A DNA stretch of 64,000 nucleotides. It comes from Tubulanus polymorphus. Its lineage: Eukaryota > Nemertea > Palaeonemertea > Tubulaniformes > Tubulanidae. A program made the position numbers and the translations under genes. The stretch spans positions 3,312,916 to 3,376,915 of the forward strand of contig NC_134032.1 of NCBI RefSeq assembly GCF_964204645.1, in the 5' to 3' direction. Under the pieces are notes generated by a model. That model was given only the letters and a program-made list of their open reading frames with translations. It was not told the origin of the DNA and did no database searches. Shown piece after piece: positions 1 through 9,719 of this stretch. Numbering within the stretch: position 1 is the first letter of the stretch; each line of letters opens with the position of its first letter.

Positions 1-128
1 TTGTCATGGTTAACATCATAAATAGCGCCACCCGTGGTTTGATTATGAACTATACGTACGGAGTGAAGGACTATTCCGCTAACTATTACGGCTAATTCGT
101 GCTCATTTTTTCAATAAGTCACATTTCA
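1..128. other. flank outside the Harbinger element
   Basis: No gene or known repeat is visible here. The stretch directly abuts the left terminal inverted repeat at 129. It is less AT-rich than the polymerase/intein sequence on the other side of the transposon, and neither strand continues the intein reading. The two flanks of the transposon therefore do not obviously rejoin one interrupted gene. Confidence 0.5.
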
Positions 129-151
129 GGGGCCAGTTGCTCAAAGGTTGT
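129..151 (+). repeat. left terminal inverted repeat
   Basis: This 23-bp end starts GGGGCCAGTTGCTC and is the reverse complement of 3228-3250 with one mismatch (position 7, A versus G). Confidence 0.93.
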
Positions 152-325
152 TTAAGTCTTAAACAGTCGTTAAATTGCTAAACGAGTCGTTAAAAATTAA
201 ACAGTCGTTATTTCCGGTTGTTCAAAGATTTAACGGTCGGTTAAATCACTTAAACGACCGTTATAGTTAAACGGTCCAAGGTAGGTTGTTTATCTCACCT
301 AACGACTCGTTAAATCAACAAAAAT
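152..325. repeat. left subterminal repeat zone
   Basis: At least six variants of a short motif occur, in both orientations: TAAACAGTCGTTA, AACGAGTCGTTA, TTAACGGTCGGTTA, AACGACCGTTA and AACGACTCGTTA. The same motifs fill the right subterminal zone. They contain AACNG cores like those bound by Myb-type domains, and the element encodes a Myb/SANT protein, so these may be its binding sites (inference). Confidence 0.75.
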
Positions 326-1765
326 GGCCGACGACATAGGTTGCTTTCTTCCAAATTTTCAAAATGAAAGACATTTTAGACATAATTTTGAGCAATATGG
401 GAATTCACTGATGATCAATTGCGGCAAAGATTCAGATTTGGTCGGCATGGTCTGGAATTCATCAAAAACCTAGTCGGAGACGATATGAACAGGGCAACTC
501 ACCGTAATCATTCAATTAGTGTTTCAAACCAGATTCTGATAGGACTCCGATTTCTCGCCTGCGGTTCATTCTTGGAAGTGGTTGGTGATGGTTTTGGTGT
601 GCATAAGAGTACAGTTTCACGTATTGTACAGCGGTTCGTAAATAGTATTTGCGAACACGCCGATGAATTCATTAAATGGCCGGCAGTCGACGATTTGAAT
701 GACCTGAAGAGAGGCTTTTATGATCTGGCCGGATTTCCGAACGTTGTTGGTGCCGTCGACTGTACGCACATTGGCATTCAGGCTCCAACAGAAAATGAGC
801 CAGCTTTCGTCAACAGAAAGAGCTTTCATAGCATCAATGTTCAGGCAATATGTGATCACAAAGGTAAAATATTGCTCCCAGTTAATGTTTTGTTTCTCCC
901 GTAATTTATATATTTCCGGGTACTTGCGACTAGATGCAGCAAGCAACAGTTTTATCTCAGTCTTAGCATTACAGTAGAAGGCGCTACTATACAGTCCCTA
1001 ATCTTCCCCGCTTCAATACTGGTTCGAATCCCAAGATAGGTCTACCATCATGAAGCATACCCTACTTATGTTTGTGTCAAACTTAACCCTCAGTCATTAT
1101 ACGTAAAAAATGTCTATTAGTAGGCCTATTGATCACGCTGTTTTTCTTCTTTCCAACAAGATTTACCAACATCATTGCAAAATGGCCTGGATCGACTCAT
1201 GATAGTCATATATTCCGATCATCTCCAATCTGCAGGTATGAATGTCTCCGTCTCACTTGAACTATGTGTTCGCCCTCCCTTGTTTCTGTAATTTATGAAC
1301 TATAAAAATAACCTTTTCACAGAGATCAATTCTTGCATATTCTAAAGTGTTACGTTATTGGAAAAACCAGAAGGAAAATAATTTTCCCATGAGTCGAAAT
1401 CTAAGAAAAAGTCCATTTGACTGAGAATTGCTATCAATCATTGGAATCTTTTCTTATTGAAGCTTAGAACCATTCACCATCTATAACTCACAACTTGATT
1501 TAGGGATGGCTGATTTTTTCTTTCCTAGATATTTGGAAGCACATCCTGATTCCACATTCTACACGCAGAAATAAGAATGATACCCGGACGTGTCTGTAAG
1601 ATCGTTTTGTGCTGTGCCATACTACACAACATAGCTATACAGTTAAATGAACCAGAGCCCGCAGATGTCGTCGACGAAATGGAGTTTGGTGACGTCTTTG
1701 CACCACCAAATGTTGATGGCGTGGCATTCAGAGCCAAATTTGCGACCAGGCATTTCAATGACTAA
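324..1765 (+). pseudogene. HARBI1-like transposase (DDE_Tnp_4), broken
   Basis: The likely start is the ATG at 324, inside the subterminal zone, with a frame break near 395-405. The open frame from 419 holds the N-terminal helix-turn-helix region, with VHKSTVSRIVQRFV, and the first catalytic Asp in GAVDCTHIGI; the exon ends near 863 at a GT donor. A second exon piece near 1161-1235 carries the family block [13 protein letters not shown]. The last exon (about 1530-1765) carries KIVLCCAILHNIAI, the usual C-terminal signature. The block between, which should contain the GDSGY motif and a catalytic acidic residue, is absent at 1236-1530. The protein is therefore catalytically dead. Confidence 0.85.
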
Positions 1766-1864
1766 AATCAATCTAATCATGGGAAAAATTTTTAATAAAA
1801 TTGAAAAAAACATTAAATCATACGTTGTATTGGATAATTATAAACATGAAACGGAATCTTTAAA

Positions 1865-3057
1865 TTATTCTTCTAATTTCCTAATTTCAAGACGTATTTT
1901 TTGTTTTTGGAGTTCTGCCACTTCTTTCTGGACAACCAGCAACTCGCACTGAAGCTGCAATCGGTCATCAGTGGTAAACTTCCTCCGTTTTGGCAGTTTT
2001 GCGACTACTGACTCCGGCAGCGTAGGTGTCAGCTTCTTTTGCTCCTCTGTAACTTTCGGCTCTGGTTCCGAATTGCTGTCAATCAGCGATTGTAATTCAT
2101 AAGCATCTGAAAATGAGAAATCAACCCAATGAGTAAGATGAGGTAATAAAAAGCTGATTGACATAGAATTGAATTGGACCGAGCCAAATTCCAAATCCGT
2201 AACCGCAATTTAGGTACACCCTCCACTAGTTGTTTTAGGTTCTTCTTAAACTTTGCTGTACATGACTGTCATGTTGCCTAAGTTAACAGTTATAATGGCC
2301 GGAATCTAGCATTGATTTTCATATCAGACATTGAGAAAGTATGTAAAGGTAAGCATTTAAAAAATCATTTAAAAAAGTCCAGAGGGCTTTAATTAGCTCT
2401 TATAGGCCTATGTGCGAACTAAATCACAGTCACTAGAAGCCGGTCTGAAGGTCGTTGGCTAGAAACCAAAACAAAAGCAGACGATTGAAAATATGTTACC
2501 AAATTAGACCCAAAAATCATTAAAAGCCCTTTTAATAGTATTTGAATAAAATGATACACGATAGATTAACTCACCAATAGTTGTTAAATCGCTCAAAAAG
2601 GTAGTTTCCACACCACCTTCTATTCCAAAAAAGGTTGGATTCCCTCGCTCTTCTTGGATGGCAATAATCTCGTTGATAACTGGTGCTGGCTGAGTAGGTG
2701 CAGGTCCTCCTCCAGTTTTCCGGCTCTCCCGCTGATAGCCTCCTACTGTGGCCTTGGCAGTTACACAAAGCTGCCGCCACTTTTCCTTTACAGCAGCAGG
2801 TGTCCTCTCACAAATTCCAAGAGAACTCACCGACTTACTTATCTCCACCCACTTATCATGTTTTTCCGATTTGTAACACTGTTAGTGAAGCTGCTGGTCA
2901 ATAAATCGTAGTTTTCTCTCACTAGGCTAGTTAACAGATCGATTTCTTTTACACTGAAGTTAGTTTTTCTTTTATTTCTAATGTTTTGTTGAGCAGGTTT
3001 AACTGACACAGATTCCATGTTTGCAGTCATTTTGATTTTGAAAATGAGGCTAAACAC
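1865..3057 (-). pseudogene. Harbinger-associated Myb/SANT-like DNA-binding protein (NAIF1-like)
   Basis: Three exons are visible. Exon 1 runs from 3057 or 3030 to about 2850 and holds the first half of a Myb/SANT-like domain (KTNFSVKEIDLLTSLVRENY). Exon 2 runs to the donor at 2575 and holds the second half (RTPAAVKEKWRQLCVTAK). Exon 3 (2106-1865) encodes an acidic stretch and a Gln/Glu/Lys-rich coiled coil that ends in KLEE. The two domain halves lie in different frames, with a frameshift near 2845-2855. In intact Harbingers this protein brings the nuclease to the element ends; here it is a pseudogene unless the shift is a sequencing error. Confidence 0.8.
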
Positions 3058-3090
3058 TGTTTAGGACTTAACTACTAGTTTAAAAAAAGA

Positions 3091-3227
3091 TAACGACTCG
3101 TTAGTTAACCAAAGGCTTAAACAGTCTTTGAGCAACCGATCTAAACAGTCGTTAAAAACGAGTGTTTAAGTAACGACTCGTTAGGGATTTTAACCAGTCG
3201 TTAGTCTTAACGACTGGTTAAAATTAG
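3091..3227. repeat. right subterminal repeat zone
   Basis: Copies of TAACGACTCGTTAG, TAAACAGTCGTTAA and TTAACCAGTCGTTA occur in both orientations, including an adjacent palindromic pair at about 3190-3222. They mirror the left subterminal zone. Confidence 0.75.
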
Positions 3228-3250
3228 ACAACCTTTGAGCAACCGGCCCC
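3228..3250 (-). repeat. right terminal inverted repeat
   Basis: Ends GAGCAACCGGCCCC; partner of 129-151. Confidence 0.93.
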
Positions 3251-4054
3251 AGGTCTTTACATGTATGCTTAAGTTTCTTTTGAATAAGAAATCGCAAAAA
3301 GTATAATTTTGATGGCATTTGCCCTTTAATACATAATCTGGCACTATCGTTTCTTTGGTTGAAGTATTACTTTTGACTATTGCATGAATATAGAATTCAA
3401 CATTATATTTAATTGCAAAATCTTTAGGATAATTCACAAGTATTCTATAAACTGCTGTTGATTTCATAATATCTATGATTTTAGATATTTTATTTTGAAA
3501 AACTTCTTCAAAATATCTTTAATTCTTTCTAATAATTTCAAATTTTGATATCATAAATACCAACAATATTTATTGCCTCCAACATAATTATACACACCTG
3601 CTGAACCATCTCCCATAAAGAATCCTTTGATAAAATATTATTTTTCTTCGAATGTTTCAGGTTCTATGTTATAAATATTATCAATTATTTCATCAAATTA
3701 CCTATGATTCATTCTTGGATAAAATCTTTTATCCAATTATTCATCTCCAATTTTTATATCAGTTGGTTTTATTTCATCACCATTTCGTTTAATTAAACTA
3801 TGATCTTCAGTAACATCTACAAACCCTAATTTAGTTCTAACTCTCTAAATCTTCTTATTCGTTTTATGTCTAATAATATTCTTTAATTTGTTCAATCCAT
3901 TTTTTGTCCAAACATCCATTAATTCATTTATTTGTATTAATTCTTTTTCACCATATGAAATATAACGTTCATTGTGTTTAGGAATTATTTCTGAAATTCC
4001 TCTAATTAACATTTGATTATTATATTTTAATGAAATTGGGGTGTCACCTGTTCA
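3251..4054 (-). other. intein remnant (Hint plus LAGLIDADG homing endonuclease) at polymerase motif C
   Basis: Directly after the remnant of the polymerase YFDTDS motif (4055-4066) the minus strand reads TGDTPISL, the classic intein N-terminal block A; the expected first residue (Cys) is replaced by a stop. Then come the Hint block B motif VDVTEDHSLIKRNG (about 3790-3825) followed by KPTDIKIGDE, and a LAGLIDADG-type block FIKGFFMGDGS (about 3607-3636). After another frame break a segment with VPDYVLKG follows (about 3320-3345), which resembles the linker between endonuclease repeats in inteins of large DNA virus polymerases. The C-terminal His-Asn end is not present; the Harbinger starts at 3250. 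Frames are broken at several points, so it is inactive. The homologous gene at 60,037-60,054 has the same site empty. Confidence 0.85.
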
Positions 4055-4254
4055 AGAATCAAAATATAATATTTCAATATGCTTTTCCCAAAAAGTGGTT
4101 GTAAAACATTATAATAAAAATCTACATTATTAATTTTGATATTTCTTAAACAGTTGAACCTATGAATATTGGTTTATTAAATTTCATTGACTTTCTTTTT
4201 AGTTTTACTGCCGTTAAATAATCTTCAAATCGTTTATTTCCTAAGTGTCTAGGT

Positions 4255-4508
4255 GTTGGGAGAGTTCTCGGTCCAACACCACGGTGTTTCGGGCTCACTC
4301 CACTGACAGGCGATGGGAATGAGGAAGCGAGCGAGGAGGACTGTATATGTTCTCGGACAGAAGCAAGGCAAAGGCCGGGCAGAAGCAGAAGCCAGGCGGG
4401 TCGACAAGGCAGAAGCAAAGCCAGGCGGGTCACCAGGCAGAAGCAAAATTAGTGAGTCGGCCAGAGTCACGTTCCCTTGTTGAAGCAGCAAGGCAGAGTC
4501 TTGAACTA
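4255..4508. repeat. GC-rich foreign segment inside the polymerase remnant
   Basis: About 250 bp of GC-rich DNA sits between AT-rich polymerase pieces and replaces most of the polymerase core. Its middle part repeats a unit of roughly 25 bp containing GGCAGAAGCAAAGCCAGGCG, with variants near 4370-4445. No terminal inverted repeat was seen at the junctions. It is either an insertion that came with a deletion or filler at a repaired break. Confidence 0.7.
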
Positions 4509-6066
4509 TGTCTTCATTTAATTCATTTCCTTTGTCCATTAAAAATTGCTTTTTGTCATATATTTCTTTTCTCTCAGTTAATTGTTTATTCAACGATTCA
4601 AAATCCCCATAAATTACAAATGGCACTATATTTTTAAATTTATAATTCGTAAATTTAAATTTATAACCTTTTTCTGCTGTTGGCATTATTAATTTACAAA
4701 AATCTTTATTTTCACACAATTCTTTATGTTTTAATAATGCATTCTCCGTCATAAATTTAGATAAACATTTTCTACATAGATAAATTTTATGATGGTGATC
4801 ACTTTCTGTTCGAAAGAATAAATCTATTTGTTTTAACCACATATAATGTTCATTTTCGTCTTTTTTGTAATATCACAAATCTATTACATTTTCATCATCA
4901 TAATATTCTGTTAAATATAAAGCGTCTAATTTATGATCTTTAATATTTTCACCTATTGTCTCTGGTAATTGCATTAATTCGAATACATTTATTTTTAAAT
5001 CATTAACTTTTTCTATTTTAGGAATCATTTTTATAGTTACTGGATATTGACCAATTTTATATAATGTTTCAAATTTCCGATAATCTGTTATTCTAAAAAC
5101 ATTTTCCTGAGTTGGATGTAAACAACTAATAATTGACCATAGAAAACATTCGTTATCTTCAATTTGAACATTTAGTACTGCTTTTGTTGTAAATGGTTAT
5201 TTAATATAAGATGATGCTTTAATATCCTTTTCTGTTGTAAAGTTTGAATTATTTGAAAACATTGTATTACTTTTTGATGTTTTATTCCTTTTTGTATTGT
5301 AAATATTTAAATCTAAAAATATAACTTCATTCAATGTTAAACCAGAACCCTCAACATATCTTTCCTCAATGTGACGTTTAAATTCATTAAATATTTTTTC
5401 TAATTTCTCTTTTGTTTGTGTTTTTGAAATTATTTCTTCAGAATGTGTTTGAATATTATACTCCATTTTTAGTTCTGATTACATAAAACTTACTTTTCCA
5501 GAAATAATAATTTTTGGATATTCAGCTTCTGTCATAAGGTCCATTATTTTTTCCATTATTTCAATATATTTGCTATAATCTTCTATTGTTGATCCTTAAA
5601 AAAATGTAAATATAATAGCTGCTGGTCCAATTTTACTACGTAATGTTTCTAAAATTTCAATTGTATCTTTTATTTCTAGTGAATCGATATAATTTCTAAC
5701 ATTTTCCATATACGGTTTATTTGAAAATGATTTCGTTTTTGAAGCTGGTTTTTTACTTGTTGAGGTTTATCATCAAAATATTCTGTTCCTAAAATATTTC
5801 TTCTTAAATTTTGTTGGTGTTTTTGTGATACGAGATGTCTTTTATTATTCCTTTTTACTATAAATTCATTACAAACTTCACATTTTATTTCGTCTTTTTT
5901 CATATCATTTAATCGTTCTTTTCTTTCATTGGAATTTTCTGGAGTCTCAACATCTATTTCATGTTTTTATGATTTGCATTTTTTTTCATGTCCAGATTTT
6001 TTAGATTTATCGATGAATTTTTTACAATATGGACAATAATATTGATTTTTATTGAATTAAATATTT

Positions 6067-6520
6067 TCTGTTTGGTTTTCACGGTCCACCATTTACAAGG
6101 AAAAAAGTAACTTGTGGTGATGAGTGATGTGCCGACCTCTCGACCTCTGATCTGAAAGCCCACTTCTCCAATCACTAACGCGGCAAGTGCGCGACATTGT
6201 TTCCGATTCGATTGAATTGTTTACTAAAAATGTCTTCGTTACTCGATAAAAATCAATACGCGATTTAATAAGATTTTAATATTTCGCATACTACCTTGCT
6301 TGCCAGGGCTTGTTTGCCTCCCGCCGAAGGTTGCGTTAATTACATAATCGAGTCGAATGAGATCGTCGAGTCCAGAAATCATGACCTTGACAATAGCATC
6401 GATTAAGGTTGTTGAGTGCCATTACGCGGTTAATTTAGTGAAACTGGCAAAATAGCATAATTGAGTCCCGCGCACACATCGCAGCTGAACAAAATCAGAG
6501 CAACAGTGTGCGTACCTTTT
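6067..6520. other. intergenic, nothing recognised
   Basis: Base composition returns abruptly to host-like values at about 6070, where the polymerase copy begins. No reading frame, repeat or RNA gene is recognised. Confidence 0.5.
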
Positions 6521-6970
6521 TCATTGTATGACGTCATAAATCAACGGCCAGAAATGGTAGGTTCTTTATTTCAAGAGGGATAATTCCCTAAAAAAAATCC
6601 TTGACCTTCCACAGTGACTAGGTTGGAACACGAGAATAAAATAACGGACAAAAATGCCGATAACCTTAAGATACGCCTTAAGCTGGACTCGAACTTGCGA
6701 CCTCCAGCGCGCGCCAGACGAGCACGCTAATCACTCGAACATATACCAGCATTGACGGACGAAGTTTGTAAGTTTGTCTGGCGATTGAAGTGACTGATGA
6801 CCAGTCAGGTGAAGCGACTTGGTGCATGATTACTGTTGGCCGTTTCTATGGTCCGCTCATTCTGTGGTTACTGCAATACCTTATCGGCCCTAAACCCTCT
6901 CTGATTTCGAGTCGCCCATTGTAAGAAATCCAAATAATATAGTTTTTGTACTCTGAAGTTCAAGTATTTC
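6521..6970 (-). repeat. dispersed repeat with tRNA-derived core, family A copy 1
   Basis: About 450 bp closely matching 43,371-43,829, starting at TCATTG.ATGACGTCAT and ending near GTATTTC. On the minus strand it contains a tRNA-like core: a B-box-like TCGAGTCC and an A-box-like TGATTAGCGTG next to a GCGCGCTGGAGGTCGC stretch (about 6690-6750). This suggests a SINE or a SINE-containing composite. The two copies differ by scattered substitutions and small indels, so it is an older family. Confidence 0.8.
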
Positions 6971-7117
6971 CATCCTCCCTTTGCAGGGACTCGAACCTGA
7001 TGTCATCGCTACACTCAGCCACGGCACGAACCCCTGCCATAAACGACCATGTGCGCAGTTACATGCGCACTATCCGAACGAAAACTGGCGGCACCAATCA
7101 GATTGCTCGTTGTATAA
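6971..7117 (-). repeat. tRNA-derived SINE, family B copy 1
   Basis: The minus strand has the tRNA-like order GGCAGGGGTTCGTGCC, an A-box-like GTGTAGCGATG, and the B box GGTTCGAGTCC, ending in GGGAGGATGG. Related copies lie at 12,311, 14,009 and 16,736. It abuts the start of the helicase pseudogene. It lacks the pairing of a true tRNA gene. Confidence 0.8.
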
Positions 7118-8938
7118 TGGCTTTGGCAATCAATTCCAATATGGATTCCGGTTCGTCTCTGAGTAAATTCGAACTACAAATATTTGAAGAAATCTGTCGT
7201 AGTTTCGGTTTGGAAAGTTTATCGAGTCATCAGATGTTGTGTTTGATAACTGTTTCACGCGATAGAAATGACGTTTTTGTATCAACGAAGACAGGGTCCG
7301 GCAATATCTTATCAAGCCTTGCCACTCTTCGATTCTAATTGTATCTCCGTTAATCAGTATAATGGAAGAACAGTGTAAATATCTGAAAAGTCTTGGGTTT
7401 TCTGCATCTTACATCGGACATGCAGAAGAAGAGAACCGGAAAATATTGCTTGGTGAATACCAGTTCGTGTTCTGTTGTCCGGAGACACTATTGGCAAAGA
7501 GTTGTTGGAGGAACATGGTTTCATCGGCGTTGTATTTAGAACGATTAATTGCTATCGTTGTAGATGAGGCACACACTGTCCTTGGGTGGTAAGAAAATGT
7601 CAATCAGTCTTTTCTCTGTTGTTGTCTCTCTTAAACGAAGTCCGAAAATGTTCTTTTTTATTAGGCCTATTTATTTTGTTCTATATTTTGGCTCTCCAAT
7701 ATTTTCAGGGGCGATTCTAGTAAAACCGAAGCCTTCCGTGCATGGTTCAACCACATCGGTGAGCTACGGAGTCTTTCTCCAGGTAAGCTGAAGTAGTAGA
7801 CTTTTATTGTCTATTCCTCGTTGCATTCTGTTAGGTTCTTTGACTTCGATTTAAATTTTTCAATACAGGTGTTCCGGTCATTGCATTTACTGCAACCACT
7901 AGTAATAGAACTCGGCGACCGATAAGGAGAAATCTCTGTATCAATTCGAACGCTATTGAAATTGTTGATTCTCCGGACCGGGAAAACGTTAAACTTTCAG
8001 TTTTAAAGGTAATTGACTTGATGTTTAAAATTGTTGCAGAGAATGAAAAATTTCAACAAAATAAGTTCTTACTGAAGTCTCTCAATCGATCACTTTGAAA
8101 ATTTGGTGGTATTTGTAATATTTAATATGTTATGATAACTTTCTTTTACAGAGATCCTGCAAGGACCCGAACTCTGTTGCGTTTGGTTGGCTGGTGGATT
8201 GGATTCATGACCTTCAACATAATTGTCCTCGTGTGATTATATTCTGCCAGTCAATCATGGAAACTGCGAAGGTCTATGATGATTTGGAGGTCAAAGTTGG
8301 ACACCGTCACATAAATATGTATCATAGCTGTACACCAGATCCAGTAAAGGAAATTATTGGAAAAGACATGTCCGACTCTGATGAATCCATCAGAGTACTG
8401 ATCTGCACATCCGCCGCAGGAATGGGGGTGAATTTCCGTGGAGTTCACAACGTTGTAAATTTTGGCCCACCATACGATGTCGATATGTTCCTCCAAATGT
8501 TAGGTCGAGCCGGTCGCGATGGTAAATAGTCAGATCATATACTCATTTATAACGGACGGCAACTGAATTAAAAAAGTGGACCATTTAATGACGAAAAACA
8601 TAAAAAACTATACCGAATGTAGACGTGAACACTCAATGAAATCTTATGACACCGAAGTCATACAAAAAATCAAACATTTTTGCTGTGATATATGTTGTGA
8701 ATCGTGTGAATGTGAAAGTGTTGATTGCAAGTCAACTCATCCGGCTAAAGTCTCAGAGTCTCCTTCCGAACGTGAAAAGCAGCGTACTTGCACAAAAAGT
8801 AACATCGATGAACTAAAGAATCGTCTTCAGGCGTATGATTGTGATTCATCAACAAATGATATTACAGTGGACGTGCAAAACTTTTCAAACTCTGTCATCG
8901 ACTCAATTATAAAAAAAGTTCCCATATATATGCGATGA
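7118..8938 (+). pseudogene. RecQ-like ATP-dependent DNA helicase, spliced pseudogene
   Basis: Four exons with GT-AG junctions can be followed: about 7118-7588, 7709-7782, 7869-8008 and 8152 onward. They hold the Q-motif/Walker A region (STKTGSG), motif Ia-like VSPLISIMEE, the DEAH box (VVDEAHTVLGWG across intron 1), motif III (IAFTATT), and the second RecA lobe with ICTSAAGMGVNF and MLGRAGRDG. A Cys-rich tail (CCDICCESCECESVDC) follows, as in RecQ-like proteins expanded in aquatic invertebrates. Breaks: the Walker A Lys is lost at a frameshift near 7302, an in-frame TAG at 8527 follows GRAGRDGK, and another frame change occurs before 8576. Splice sites are preserved, so it decayed in place rather than arising as a retrocopy. 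It faces the DUF6589 pseudogene. Confidence 0.85.
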
Positions 8939-9719
8939 AGATGATATTTTGACAATTGTGGAGTTTGGACATTTGATCAAGCCATTTATTGCTTACAATG
9001 CATTTCAGACATTTTCGACGAGTTATACGTGAATTTTTATGTATAGATTTTGTAATTTCGAATGCTCAAATAAATTATTTTGTTCCTTTTACATTATTGT
9101 TATATGCCTTATGTATTTAAGAAAGCCTGTTCAGCATTTCAATCATTATCATGTTTGTACGTCGTTTGAATCTAGGTTCCCCACGACTAACCCAATTGGA
9201 TTGTTCATTCAACCTCACGAAGGGACCACGGCCTTTGAAGTGTTGCCCGCACACACTGTAAGCAGCCAACATGACTCAAACCCGATTGATCATGAATGCA
9301 ACGACATCACACCTTTTATCCCACTGAGCTACCGATTGAGATAAAGAAAATGAAATAAAGATGAATAATTAAAATATGTTTAAAACATATCATCCACTTA
9401 TATTACCGGCTTAAAGAAAGGACAATATCATAAGACAAGCACGAACCAGAACTTGTTGCTGGGTCAATACGACTAGTTAACAAAGCATTCTCATAGAACA
9501 CTATATACAGTGGAACATTGTTTCAACGAATTTCTAGGCACCAGAAAATGTGTCTTACCCATGATTAGTCGAAACATATTTCGTATTTAAGACACCATTT
9601 TAGGGTTGTAATAAATCATTATATCTCTGAGAAAGTTCTTTCAACGATTTTCTACTGAAGTAATAGTGATTCAATGACAACAAATATACACACATTGCAC
9701 ATGAATAATACACATTCAT
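8939..9719. other. space between two convergent pseudogenes
   Basis: AT-rich, with several AATAAA signals (for example near 9068 and 9351) suitable for the 3' ends of the facing genes. No conserved reading frame. Confidence 0.5.

Larger units (their letters stand above)
129..3250. mobile_element. PIF/Harbinger DNA transposon, decayed
   Basis: The element is bounded by 23-bp terminal inverted repeats (129-151 and 3228-3250) that match at all but one position and begin GGGGCC. Inside are the two genes typical of animal Harbingers: a HARBI1-like DDE nuclease on + and a Myb/SANT-domain DNA-binding protein on -. Both are broken, and the exon that should hold the later catalytic acidic residues of the nuclease is missing, so the copy should not move on its own. 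Repeats built on AACAGTCGTTAA and AACGACTCGTTA fill both subterminal zones. Harbingers normally make a 3-bp target duplication; none is clear here (flanks TTCA and AGGT). Confidence 0.9.
3251..6066 (-). pseudogene. broken viral family B DNA polymerase copy carrying an intein
   Basis: Read on the minus strand, the order matches the element at 56.5-60.6 kb. It starts with two C2H2-type fingers (about 6045-5800; YYCPYC, then CEVCNEF), followed by a linker and the region that ends in EGSG near 5340. Next comes the exonuclease part with MWLKQIDLFFRTESDHH and the Exo I motif IYGDFESLN (about 4590-4845). After a foreign GC-rich segment (4255-4508) comes a piece before motif C (KFNKPIFIGS, about 4150-4240), then ILYFD at 4058-4072, where an intein-like segment begins. 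Several hundred codons of the palm and fingers are missing, and many frames are broken. It is a dead, ancient copy, truncated on its 3' side by the Harbinger element. AT content is like that of the 56-64 kb element. Confidence 0.88.

Noticed and set aside
1-128. C-terminal part of the intein to the left of the Harbinger
   Set aside because: No HN-S/T/C end motif and a different base composition; frames on the minus strand do not continue the intein.
4255-4508. A second intein or an intron in the polymerase copy
   Set aside because: GC-rich repeats, no Hint motifs and no GT-AG borders, and the flanking polymerase codons are not contiguous (a large part is missing).
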